Below are positions 7,636 through 14,549 of a stretch of 29,532 bases of DNA, piece after piece (position 1 is the first letter of the stretch; each line of letters begins with the position of its first letter). The DNA is taken from NCBI GenBank assembly GCA_015064665.1, contig SVRU01000031.1, positions 1 through 29,532 on the forward strand, written 5' to 3'. The notes under the pieces were generated by a model. That model was not told the DNA's origin and did no database searches. It saw nothing but the letters and a program-made list of their open reading frames with translations. Position numbers and translations under genes: made by a program. This DNA is from Oscillospiraceae bacterium. GTDB lineage: Bacteria; Bacillota_A; Clostridia; Oscillospirales; CAG-272.

Positions 7636-8673
7636 TTAAATCGGAAGCCAGGTGTTATAGCCCAATATCGTGCATAGCAGTGTGAACATAATCGGAATGG
7701 TTATAACGCACAGCGTGTGGGATATCATAGCCATAGAAGCTCCCGTTTCGGGATCGCCGCCGTATGCTTCGGGGAATACGATTGTGTTAAGTCCGAGGGG
7801 TGTCGCTATTGCAAAGAATATAAGAAGTATAGCCGTGTTATCGACGGATGCGTCAAATATAAGATTGAAAAGCTCCTTGACACCAAACATTATTGCGAAA
7901 ATAATCGTCGGAATAAATATAAGTCTTAATGCCGTAGCAACATAAACCTTTTTCTTTTTGAACATGCCTGCAAGGTCGTAGTTTGCAACCGTAATGCCGG
8001 CAAGAAGCATTGCCGTCGGTCCCATGCAGCTTTTTAGCGAATCAAGAGTTCCGATAATAAAGCTTGGAAATGCAGCGTCGTATGCCGTAGCAACACCGTC
8101 GGGAATATCAACGAGCAAGCCGCACACAATTCCGACAAGGCAACCGATGAGCATTGCGATAAGCGGAGGATTCATTATTTTTTTGATAAACGAGCCTGAC
8201 GATTTGTCGGAGGGAACGAGATTGCTCATTCCCCACGTGTATATTGCGATGGAAAGCGGAATGCAAGCAAGCTTATAATACGAAAGGATATTGTCGCCGA
8301 ATATTGCCTGAACGAGTGGGTCACCCATATAACCGCTGTTTGCAAATGCAAGAGCATAGAGATATATACCTCTCTCATAGCACTTTTCTTTTACAAACAA
8401 TGGTGCGATTAAAATAGAAATGCCTATCGCAGCGGCAAGACCGACGAGAAACATAGAAATGTTGCTGGCGTGTATTTTCAACGTGCTGAGAGTAAAGTGT
8501 CTTGCCATTGTTGAAAATGAGAGAGCAGGATAAAATACCCAAACTACAAGCTTCGACATAATCTTGCTTGAATTGCTTGGAAGAATATTTGTTTTTTTGA
8601 GTAGGAATCCAATAAGCATGCAAATAAAGAGCGAAAGCATTGGATTCAGAGCTGCAAAAAATATGTCTAACAT
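7636..8673 (-). CDS. AEC-family permease (auxin efflux carrier-like)
   Basis: A 345-residue protein with about ten hydrophobic helices, beginning LNPMLSLFICMLIGFLLKKTNILP, which is typical of bacterial AEC (Mem_trans) transporters. Internal features include VWVFYPALSFSTMAR in the first half and AITVANYDLAGMFKKKKV at the junction to the second five-helix unit. Bacterial members export or import small carboxylates such as malate; the substrate cannot be read here. It starts 3 bases after the queT stop with a weak AAGG ribosome site inside the queT end. It is therefore probably cotranscribed with queT and would share control by the preQ1 riboswitch candidate, an unusual pairing. Confidence 0.85.
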   Translation of the reverse strand: MLDIFFAALNPMLSLFICMLIGFLLKKTNILPSNSSKIMSKLVVWVFYPALSFSTMARHFTLSTLKIHASNISMFLVGLAAAIGISILIAPLFVKEKCYERGIYLYALAFANSGYMGDPLVQAIFGDNILSYYKLACIPLSIAIYTWGMSNLVPSDKSSGSFIKKIMNPPLIAMLIGCLVGIVCGLLVDIPDGVATAYDAAFPSFIIGTLDSLKSCMGPTAMLLAGITVANYDLAGMFKKKKVYVATALRLIFIPTIIFAIMFGVKELFNLIFDASVDNTAILLIFFAIATPLGLNTIVFPEAYGGDPETGASMAMISHTLCVITIPIMFTLLCTILGYNTWLPI

Positions 8674-8676
8674 AAA

Positions 8677-9174
8677 TTATACCTTATTGAAAAATTTGAT
8701 TTTTAAGAGTGAGTAATAGAGGACAAGCCCCATCACCCAAGCGCACACGACCTCGCCTATTGCAACCGTCAGCATCAGAAAATGATATGCCCCCGAAGCG
8801 CCGTAAGCAAATATCAGAACGAATGGAACTATGATTGCATTCGCCAGCACCGTTGGCAGCGGTGCAAGCCAGATAAGCTTTTTCGGAAGCTTTCGAAAAA
8901 GCCTCGTTCCCACAGCGCCGATAAGAGTTGCAAGCGTACCAAATACAACGTCCCATATTACAGCGTTCGTCGAAAGATTTGCGATAAGACAGCCGAGAGT
9001 GAGCCCGACGACTGCCTCCGGCATGAATATCGGAAGAATACAGAGCATCTCGGATATTCTGAATTGAATAGCTCCGCTTGCCAGTCCGAATAGGGCTGAG
9101 GCAAAGGTAAGAGCTACGTAAAGCGCTGCAATAAGCGCGCCCCTTGTTAAAAAAAGAGTTGATTTTGCGTTCAT
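8677..9174 (-). CDS. queT: QueT family transporter (preQ1/queuine precursor, ECF S-component-like)
   Basis: A 165-residue, very hydrophobic protein with ~5-6 TMs. Diagnostic stretches are RGALIAALYVALTFASALFG, AIQFRISEMLCILPIFMPEAV, GLTLGCLIANLSTNAVIWDV and GTLATLIGAVGTRLF, matching QueT (COG4708), the membrane substrate-binding component for queuosine precursors used with ECF transporters. Length is normal. Its 5' leader carries a likely preQ1 riboswitch, which supports the substrate. GGAG lies 8 bases before ATG 9174. The next gene on the same strand is an AEC permease. No EcfA/EcfT genes are in the window, so it presumably shares a remote energising module. Confidence 0.9.
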   Translation of the reverse strand: MNAKSTLFLTRGALIAALYVALTFASALFGLASGAIQFRISEMLCILPIFMPEAVVGLTLGCLIANLSTNAVIWDVVFGTLATLIGAVGTRLFRKLPKKLIWLAPLPTVLANAIIVPFVLIFAYGASGAYHFLMLTVAIGEVVCAWVMGLVLYYSLLKIKFFNKV

Positions 9175-9182
9175 TTCGTTTT

Positions 9183-9243
9183 CTCCGTAGTTTTGTTTTT
9201 TGACCGCATCTGCGGTTTGGTGAGGATGGTTTCGAACTCACCG
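9183..9243 (-). promoter_or_regulatory. preQ1 riboswitch candidate in the queT leader
   Basis: Read on the minus strand, the leader starts at the predicted transcription start. It forms GGTGAG (9237-9242) with CTCACC (9219-9224) around the 12-base loop TTCGAAACCATC. A short linker leads to a second hairpin CCGCA-GA-TGCGG (9204-9215). An A-rich tail then runs into the GGAG ribosome site (9183-9186). A stem with a TTCG..AACCATC-type loop followed by an A-rich pseudoknot strand is the hallmark of preQ1-I aptamers; the extra hairpin before the tail recalls preQ1-II/III layouts. The class is therefore unresolved. Overlap of tail and ribosome site suggests translational control. Confidence 0.6.
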
Positions 9244-9249
9244 AAGAAC

Positions 9250-9278
9250 ATTTTAGCACATTTGCCGATAAAATACAA
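9250..9278 (-). promoter_or_regulatory. Sigma-A promoter for queT
   Basis: On the minus strand TTGTAT (complement of 9273-9278), 17 bp, then TAAAAT (complement of 9250-9255). The expected start, about 9243, coincides with the first base of the riboswitch stem. Confidence 0.65.
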
Positions 9279-9350
9279 TATATTTTGTTAAAAAGTTTTA
9301 ATATCCATTTTTTGTAATATTTGATACTGTCAAAAAACTTAAGGAAGCAG

Positions 9351-9356
9351 TATAAT
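9351..9356 (+). promoter_or_regulatory. -10 box upstream of mecA
   Basis: A consensus TATAAT lies 28 bases before the mecA start. The hexamer 17 bp upstream (TGTCAA) is a poor -35, so the promoter may be weak or need an activator. Confidence 0.45.
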
Positions 9357-9383
9357 GTATAGAAGAGGAAAGGAGATTGAAAA

Positions 9384-9956
9384 ATGGAGTTTCTTGTTGT
9401 CAGTGATTCAAAGCTTAAGATAATGATGACTCGTGAAGATATGAAAAAGTATGATATAGACTGTGATAATACAGATTACGATAATCCGAAAACACGGCGT
9501 TCCTTCTGGCGAATACTTGATGCCGCTCGCGAAAGATGCGGCTTCGAGGCCTCAGGCGATAAGGTTCTGATACAGTTTTATCCCTCAAAGGAGGGAAGCG
9601 AAATATTCGTGACAAAGCTTGGAATCGTTTCCTCCGGGGCGGAAAAAACGATAGCGAAATCAAGCAAGGTGGCAATGCTGTCCAGCCGAGTAGTCATATA
9701 TAGATTTGCGACCTTTTCTTCCTTGGTTGCCGCATCGCGTATAATTGACAAGGATGACTGTAAGCAGCCGCCGCGCGCGTATTTTGACGAGAGCGGATTT
9801 TATTATATAATAGCCGAGGACAGAAAGGGCGGATTTGAGAGAGCGGGTGAAATATCTCCGATAAGCGAATACGGAAAGGAAATACCCGATAATCTTGCGA
9901 CGTACATAGCCGAGCATTCATCTGAAATAAAATTTGACGTTCTCCAAAGATTATAG
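9384..9956 (+). CDS. mecA: MecA-like adaptor protein (Clp protease adaptor)
   Basis: The 190-residue protein has the MecA/YpbH arrangement. The N-terminal recognition domain holds KLKIMMTREDMKKYDID and SFWRILDAARERCGFEASGDKVLIQFYPSKEGSEIFVTKLG. This matches the family pattern of a DL-type start, an FW..LD.A....GF segment and a PSK(D/E)G.EIFVT segment. A linker and a ClpC-binding C-terminal alpha/beta domain (~95-190, VVIYRFATFSSLVAASRII) follow. MecA delivers substrates to ClpC and in Bacillus controls competence; here the targets are unknown. It is slightly shorter than the ~218-residue Bacillus protein. AAAGGAG precedes ATG 9384. It is monocistronic, convergent with rpiB. Confidence 0.85.
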   Translation: MEFLVVSDSKLKIMMTREDMKKYDIDCDNTDYDNPKTRRSFWRILDAARERCGFEASGDKVLIQFYPSKEGSEIFVTKLGIVSSGAEKTIAKSSKVAMLSSRVVIYRFATFSSLVAASRIIDKDDCKQPPRAYFDESGFYYIIAEDRKGGFERAGEISPISEYGKEIPDNLATYIAEHSSEIKFDVLQRL

Positions 9957-9986
9957 CCTTCAGAATTGTTTTGGGGTTAAAAAAGT

Positions 9987-10018
9987 CCGGAGTGATTTTT
10001 GCATCACTCCGGGCACTT
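9987..10018. terminator. Bidirectional terminator mecA / rpiB
   Basis: CCGGAGTGAT (9987-9996) pairs with ATCACTCCGG (10003-10012) around TTTTGC. A-rich sequence lies on the left and T-rich on the right, so it can stop both mecA and the plsY-rpiB operon that converge here. Confidence 0.85.
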
Positions 10019-10474
10019 TTATTTCTGCTTGTTTTCAATATCACTCATCATTTCAACGCGAATCCCGTGTCTTCCGCCTTCAAACTCGTTTTCAAGGAAG
10101 ATATCAACGATGTCTTCCGCAAGGCATGAGCCTATTACTCTCGCACCGAGGCAAAGGACATTTGCGTCGTTGTGGCGTCTGGTCATTTTTGCCGAAAAGG
10201 TATCCGAGCATACAGCGGCTCTTACACCGTTGAATTTGTTTGCGCACATCGACATTCCGATACCCGTTCCGCATATAAGAAATCCGTAGCTTGTGTCCGG
10301 ATTTGCCTGAACAGCTTCGCATACTTTTGACGCAAATATAGGATAGTGGCAGGACGCCTCGGAATCCGTTCCGAAATCCGTCACGTCATACCCAAGCTCA
10401 CAAATGTGTTTTTTGATTTCCTCTTTCAGAAGAAATCCCGCGCTGTCCGCGCCTATATAAATTTTTCTTTTCAT
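10019..10474 (-). CDS. rpiB: Ribose-5-phosphate isomerase B (RpiB/LacAB family)
   Basis: A 151-residue protein of normal family length. Key parts are IYIGADSAGF (~5-14), GYDVTDFGTDS (~28-38), the active-site loop FLICGTGIGMSMCANK with Cys68 as the expected proton-shuttling cysteine, and MTRRHNDANVLCLGAR (~97-112) with His101. It interconverts ribose 5-phosphate and ribulose 5-phosphate in the pentose phosphate pathway. The usual DHAG motif is DSAG here. LacA/LacB galactose-6-phosphate isomerase is a possible alternative, but no lac genes are nearby. Its ATG overlaps the tsaB stop by one base (TAATG), so it is the last gene of the plsY operon. Confidence 0.88.
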   Translation of the reverse strand: MKRKIYIGADSAGFLLKEEIKKHICELGYDVTDFGTDSEASCHYPIFASKVCEAVQANPDTSYGFLICGTGIGMSMCANKFNGVRAAVCSDTFSAKMTRRHNDANVLCLGARVIGSCLAEDIVDIFLENEFEGGRHGIRVEMMSDIENKQK

Positions 10475-11202
10475 TACTTTGCTTCTCCTTGCATTTTAAA
10501 TTGTTTTTCACGTTCAAGTCTTTCTCTTTCGGCTTGAGGGAGTCTTAAATAGGTAGGGGACATCTCGGTATCGGTAAGATATTCGTTGTTTCTGTATTTT
10601 TTCAGGGCGGAAACAGCGCAGGAATAGGCGTTTTCGGTAATAAGAAGAGTGGGTGTGTTTGCCGTTTTTATTCCGAGCTTTTCAAGAGCTGATTTTGCAA
10701 CGTTATATCCGTCGCCGCAAATATAAATGTTTTGACCGCTGTAATCCTTAAGCATATCGGCAAGCTCTTCAATTGAAATTGCCATATCTTCCGTCATTTT
10801 TTTAGCAGAAGCACCGTCGGATTTGTATATTGCCGTATAAACCTGCCCGCGCTTTGCGTCCATACAGGGCACGAGGATTCCCGCAAGGGGCGTCGTGTTT
10901 TCCGCAAGTGCGTCAAGAGTTGAAACCGAAACGCAGGGAATGTTTTTTCCAAACGCGATTCCTTTCACTAAGGAAACGCCTATTCTTACACCGGTAAACG
11001 ATCCGGGGCCCACTGCCGCACAAAGAAGACCGATATCGTCAAAGGTAAGCTTTAATGACTTCAGCAGATTTTCTGCCATAGGCAAAAGAAGCTCGCTTTG
11101 CGTTAGTCCGTTGTCAATGGTATAAAGACCGAGCAGACGCTCGTCTTCACATACGGCAACCGATGCAGCCCTTGCGGTACTGTCAAATGCTAGTATTTTC
11201 AT
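10474..11202 (-). CDS. tsaB: TsaB: tRNA threonylcarbamoyladenosine complex dimerisation protein
   Basis: The 242-residue protein has the ASKHA fold. It opens with KILAFDSTARAASVAVCED, has the conserved VGPGSFTGVRIGVSLVKGIAFG near 65-86, and continues with VSTLDALAEN and PCMDAKRGQVYTAIY. TsaB pairs with TsaD and TsaE to make t6A37 on ANN-decoding tRNAs and lacks kinase activity itself. It lies 9 bases after tsaE in the same direction and overlaps rpiB by one base. The C-terminal ~30 residues are basic/charged (QAERERLEREKQF). Confidence 0.9.
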   Translation of the reverse strand: MKILAFDSTARAASVAVCEDERLLGLYTIDNGLTQSELLLPMAENLLKSLKLTFDDIGLLCAAVGPGSFTGVRIGVSLVKGIAFGKNIPCVSVSTLDALAENTTPLAGILVPCMDAKRGQVYTAIYKSDGASAKKMTEDMAISIEELADMLKDYSGQNIYICGDGYNVAKSALEKLGIKTANTPTLLITENAYSCAVSALKKYRNNEYLTDTEMSPTYLRLPQAERERLEREKQFKMQGEAK

Positions 11203-11211
11203 CTTTAATTC

Positions 11212-11634
11212 TCACACAATCTCAATTCTTCGCTGGTTTTCGTTGTCTTGGATTCGGCTTATCGTTACGCAAACCGCATCGGACGGAATACTGTCGGATA
11301 TGTTTTCCGACCATTCAACGATACAAATTCCGTCACCTGAAACATATTCGTCGTATCCTATTGAATATAGGTCGTCCTCGCTTTCGATTCTGTACATATC
11401 GAAGTGATATACAGTCCGTCTTCCGCGATATTCGTTCACCACCGTGTAGGTGGGGCTCTTTACGTTGCCGATGCCAAAAAAGGATGCAAATCCGCGCACG
11501 AACGCCGTTTTACCTACACCCATTTCACCTCGAAGAGCAACAAAAGAGCATTGAGTGGTTGACGTGTCAATTTTTTCGGCCAGTATACGTCCGATGCTTT
11601 CTGTTTCTTCGGTACTGTTTGTTACATATATCAT
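11212..11634 (-). CDS. tsaE: TsaE: tRNA threonylcarbamoyladenosine biosynthesis ATPase
   Basis: A 140-residue P-loop ATPase. GEMGVGKT (36-43) is the Walker A motif, SPTYTVVNEY (60-69) the conserved switch segment, VYHFDMYRIES the Walker B region, and CIVEWSENI the terminal signature. TsaE powers turnover of the TsaBDE complex for t6A synthesis. It sits between a class I methyltransferase and tsaB in one transcription unit. tsaD is not in the window. Confidence 0.9.
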   Translation of the reverse strand: MIYVTNSTEETESIGRILAEKIDTSTTQCSFVALRGEMGVGKTAFVRGFASFFGIGNVKSPTYTVVNEYRGRRTVYHFDMYRIESEDDLYSIGYDEYVSGDGICIVEWSENISDSIPSDAVCVTISRIQDNENQRRIEIV

Positions 11635-11654
11635 AATGAAATGAAAACCTTTGT

Positions 11655-12845
11655 TTACAAAATTTCCTTCAAATAAGAATTCGCGCCGTCACCGAGAAGA
11701 AAGGCGAGAATTTCATCGTATTTTCTTTTTCGAATCAGTAATTCTTCGGGTTGAATGCCGTTTTCGCGCACGGCCTTGAGGAGCGTATTTTTAGGGGTGT
11801 TTTCGGGGTCGGTCAATTCAAGAGCCGATACCCTATATCCCGCGGCCCTTATCCGAGCAAGTCTTATTGCGTCCGTCATCGCTTCACACATTTTGTTTTT
11901 TAACTGAGGATAATCGGTGACGAATGCAAGACTGTCGTTATTTATCTTGTCGTTGAGATACTTATGGCAGCAGGGAGTCGAAAGTATAACTTTAGCCTTA
12001 AGTTCTATAGCTCTGTTCAAAACGATATCCGTAGCAACGTCGCACGCGTGCAGGGAAATAACCATATCGGGTGAGCATTCGTTCGGCGTGTTAGTCACGT
12101 CGTCGCATATAAAATGCATTCCGCAATACGAAAGCTTTTTCGCAAGCGAATCGCACCAATCTATGACGTCGCGTTTTAAATCAATTCCGAGAAGCTCGGT
12201 TTCGGGCCTGTTTTTGAGCTTTGTGAGATAATAGTAAACGGCAAAACTGAGATAGCTTTTTCCGCAGCATAAATCGTAAATAACTATTTTTTCGTTTTTG
12301 GGCAGCTCATTGTAAACGTCTTCGATATGCTCAAGAAATCTGTTTATCTGACGGAATTTTGCCTGTCTTTTGTCATGTACGCGGCCGTTTTTATCGGATA
12401 TGCCGAGAGCAATAAGAAAATCCTCATCACCCGAGAGAATGTAATTTTTCTTTTTGTCAAGCTCCTCAATTGCACTCTCGAAGCTTTGGGGTGCTCCGTT
12501 AAGCTTCCTTTTAAGCGAATCGCCACCGAGCAAAATCTCTTTTCCGCTTTTTGAGATTTTCCATTCCGCATCTCCGAGCGCGGTAATCAAATTTGCCTGT
12601 TTGTATTCGCCCAAAAGCTTAATAAGCTCGTCGTAAATCATATTTTCTTTGACGTTTTTTTGGGAAACGGTATTGCCGGGGAGAGAATATTCCAAGGCAA
12701 GAATACGGTTGCCTCTATGAGCGCACAATCTTGCCGAAACCTTTGAAATTTCAGAGGACGTCGGACGCGAGAAAACGAGTTTTTTTAACGTTTCGCGTGA
12801 GACCGACTCTCCCACAAGGCTTACAAAATCAATTTTCTGACTCAT
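11655..12845 (-). CDS. Class I SAM-dependent methyltransferase (Methyltransf_32-like), substrate unknown
   Basis: A 396-residue protein. The N-terminal ~180 residues form a family-specific domain with VHDKRQAKFRQINRFLEHIED. A Rossmann methyltransferase domain follows, with the SAM-binding motif IYDLCCGKSYLSFAVYYYL (~189-207), LLGIDLKRDVIDWC (motif II) and VISLHACDVATD (~262-273). A TPCCHKYLN segment follows at ~290-298. The layout matches the METTL25/GSTCD-like Methyltransf_32 group, whose targets are rRNA or proteins in eukaryotes and undefined in bacteria. The start overlaps the end of plsY by 17 bp, so it is translationally coupled. Neighbouring tsaE/tsaB hint at an RNA target, but this is only association. 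Confidence 0.75.
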   Translation of the reverse strand: MSQKIDFVSLVGESVSRETLKKLVFSRPTSSEISKVSARLCAHRGNRILALEYSLPGNTVSQKNVKENMIYDELIKLLGEYKQANLITALGDAEWKISKSGKEILLGGDSLKRKLNGAPQSFESAIEELDKKKNYILSGDEDFLIALGISDKNGRVHDKRQAKFRQINRFLEHIEDVYNELPKNEKIVIYDLCCGKSYLSFAVYYYLTKLKNRPETELLGIDLKRDVIDWCDSLAKKLSYCGMHFICDDVTNTPNECSPDMVISLHACDVATDIVLNRAIELKAKVILSTPCCHKYLNDKINNDSLAFVTDYPQLKNKMCEAMTDAIRLARIRAAGYRVSALELTDPENTPKNTLLKAVRENGIQPEELLIRKRKYDEILAFLLGDGANSYLKEIL

Positions 12846-13605
12846 CTTCTTTGTTCTCTTCGGGTTTTGCGGTTACTTCGGGAGCTTTTTTGAATGAAAA
12901 CTTTCTTTCGGTTCTGTTTGATATTCTTTGGATGTTTCCGCGGTGGCACCACACGATAAGTATTGCAATAATTATAGTGGACAAGGCTGCAAGACCGGGG
13001 AATGATTTTTCCGCGCCCGAAAATACGACTGAAAAGTAGCCGTGGATTACTACGGGCAAAAGCGTTGCACAGGTTATTGAGCCAAGTGAAATATATCCCG
13101 ACGCAAAAACGATTGCCGCGAATAATGCAAACAAAATCAAAAAGGGAATAGGAGCAAGTATAAGAGCCGTTACGGCCGTGGTAAGAACGCCCTTGCCGCC
13201 TTTAAACTTATAATAGACGGGGGATATATGACCTATAACGGCAAAAAGCCCCGCAACGTAACACATTCCGTCACCGGTACTTACGCCGCCCACGTAGTTC
13301 ATTCCGAAGAAGAATCCTGCAATCAATATTGAAACGGCGGTTTTTGCAATATCTCCCAAAAGTGTGAGACCGGCAGCTCCTTTACCGTACGTTCTCATTA
13401 CGTTTGTAAGACCCGCGTTGCCACTTCCGTGATTTCGGATATCGTCTTTATACATCGTTTTTGATACGATTATGGCAGAGTTGATGCTGCCGAGAAGGTA
13501 TGAAGAAATTATAATCGCTACGGTAAATAAAAGATAATAAATTGATTCGCCCGCAACGTTTGAGTCGAGCAGATATTTATACAATCCACCATCGTTAAAG
13601 CTCAT
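12829..13605 (-). CDS. plsY: PlsY: glycerol-3-phosphate acyltransferase
   Basis: A polytopic membrane protein with the three PlsY motifs: LLGSINSA (~38-44), NHGSGNAGLTNVMRTYGKGAA (~58-78) and KFKGGKGVLT (~133-142). PlsY transfers the acyl group of acyl-phosphate to glycerol 3-phosphate, the first step of phosphatidic acid synthesis. At 258 residues it is longer than the usual ~200, owing to a ~20-residue N-terminal extension and a ~30-residue charged tail ending in KPEENKEDESEN. It is first in the five-gene operon plsY-methyltransferase-tsaE-tsaB-rpiB. Confidence 0.9.
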   Translation of the reverse strand: MSFNDGGLYKYLLDSNVAGESIYYLLFTVAIIISSYLLGSINSAIIVSKTMYKDDIRNHGSGNAGLTNVMRTYGKGAAGLTLLGDIAKTAVSILIAGFFFGMNYVGGVSTGDGMCYVAGLFAVIGHISPVYYKFKGGKGVLTTAVTALILAPIPFLILFALFAAIVFASGYISLGSITCATLLPVVIHGYFSVVFSGAEKSFPGLAALSTIIIAILIVWCHRGNIQRISNRTERKFSFKKAPEVTAKPEENKEDESEN

Positions 13606-13640
13606 AAAAAACTCGCTTTCTTATATAAAATATTTTTATT

Positions 13641-13669
13641 ATTATACAATAAAAATCTATAAAAGTCAA
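13641..13669 (-). promoter_or_regulatory. Sigma-A promoter for the plsY operon
   Basis: On the minus strand TTGACT (complement of 13664-13669), 17 bp, TATAAT (complement of 13641-13646), about 36 bases before the plsY start. Nearly consensus. Confidence 0.85.
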
Positions 13670-13677
13670 GGAATATA

Positions 13678-13706
13678 TTGCAAAAGCATAGAGTGTGTGA
13701 TAAAAT
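13678..13706 (+). promoter_or_regulatory. Sigma-A promoter for the QueG-like gene
   Basis: TTGCAA (13678-13683), 17 bp, TAAAAT (13701-13706), then a GGGGGA ribosome site (13718-13723). It is back-to-back with the plsY promoter. Confidence 0.7.
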
Positions 13707-13728
13707 ATAGTAAAAAAGGGGGATACAA

Positions 13729-14532
13729 ATGCATAAGAGCTTTTTTGATAAAGAGTATATAGAATACTTCGCGGTTTTGAGATATGGCTCATGTAAGCTT
13801 ATCCGCCCCGACATAATGGCGCGTCAGAATTTTTTGCCGAAGTCCGTCATTGTATATTTGATTCCGTATTATGCGGGAGAAACCGTAAATATATCGCGAT
13901 ATGCATCGGCTCTTGATTACCATCTGTATATCAAGGAGCTCAATCTCAGGCTCGAGGATTTTCTAAGGAACAGCTATCCTAAAAATAACTACAAAGGGTA
14001 TGGCGACAGCTCACCGATTGACGAACGTCACGCTGCTCTCATATCAGGTCTTGGGATACTTGGCACAAACAGATTGGTGATAAATGAAAAATACGGAAGC
14101 TATGTTTTTATTGGTGAAATGATGACCGACATTGACCCCGAGCTACTCGGTGCAGCAGACCCGTGTGAAATCAACTCTTGTAGAAAATGCGGAATTTGCC
14201 AAAAAAACTGCCCAACGGGAAGCCTTATTGATAGCACTGCCGCTTGTCTGTCAGAAATAACTCAAAAAAAAGGCGAGCTTTCGGACAGCGAAAAAGAAAT
14301 CATAAGGAAGTGCGGAACAGTCTGGGGGTGCGATGCCTGTCAGGTTTGTTGTCCGCATAATAGGAATGTGAGTATAACGCCTATTGAATTTTTTCGTCAA
14401 GGACGCATAGAGGAGCTTACAGAACAAACCCTTTGTTCAATGAGTGATGATGAATTCAAAATGCGTGCATTTTCATGGCGGGGAAGAAAAACAGTAGAGA
14501 GAAACATAAAGCACATAATGAAAAACGACTGA
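13729..14532 (+). CDS. QueG-like double [4Fe-4S] reductase (epoxyqueuosine reductase family)
   Basis: The 267-residue protein carries the QueG phrase GDSSPIDERHAALISGLGILG (~92-112), where the family has VDSxPxxER..A...GLG; Asp93 matches the expected catalytic acid. Two ferredoxin-type clusters follow: CRKCGICQKNCPTG (Cys151, 154, 157, 161) with Cys173, and CDACQVCCPHN (Cys201, 204, 207, 208). QueG reduces epoxyqueuosine to queuosine in tRNA with cobalamin and [4Fe-4S] centres. This protein is shorter than canonical QueG (~380), with a reduced N-terminal domain and no C-terminal HEAT repeats. It could be a compact queuosine enzyme or a related reductase. The queT/preQ1 leader 4 kb away supports a queuosine role. 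Confidence 0.7.
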   Translation: MHKSFFDKEYIEYFAVLRYGSCKLIRPDIMARQNFLPKSVIVYLIPYYAGETVNISRYASALDYHLYIKELNLRLEDFLRNSYPKNNYKGYGDSSPIDERHAALISGLGILGTNRLVINEKYGSYVFIGEMMTDIDPELLGAADPCEINSCRKCGICQKNCPTGSLIDSTAACLSEITQKKGELSDSEKEIIRKCGTVWGCDACQVCCPHNRNVSITPIEFFRQGRIEELTEQTLCSMSDDEFKMRAFSWRGRKTVERNIKHIMKND

Positions 14533-14549
14533 TTTGATTCAGTCGTTTT
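14522..14549. terminator. Bidirectional terminator overlapping two stop codons
   Basis: AAAACGACTGA (14522-14532) pairs with TCAGTCGTTTT (14539-14549). The left arm encodes the last codons and TGA of the QueG-like gene. The right arm, read on the other strand, encodes the last codons and TGA of the pseudouridine synthase. Both proteins thus end in KND. Confidence 0.85.

Noticed and set aside
8684..9259. 191-codon minus-strand frame overlapping queT
   Set aside because: It is an out-of-phase reading of queT and of the riboswitch leader; queT in the other frame has clear family motifs and a ribosome site.
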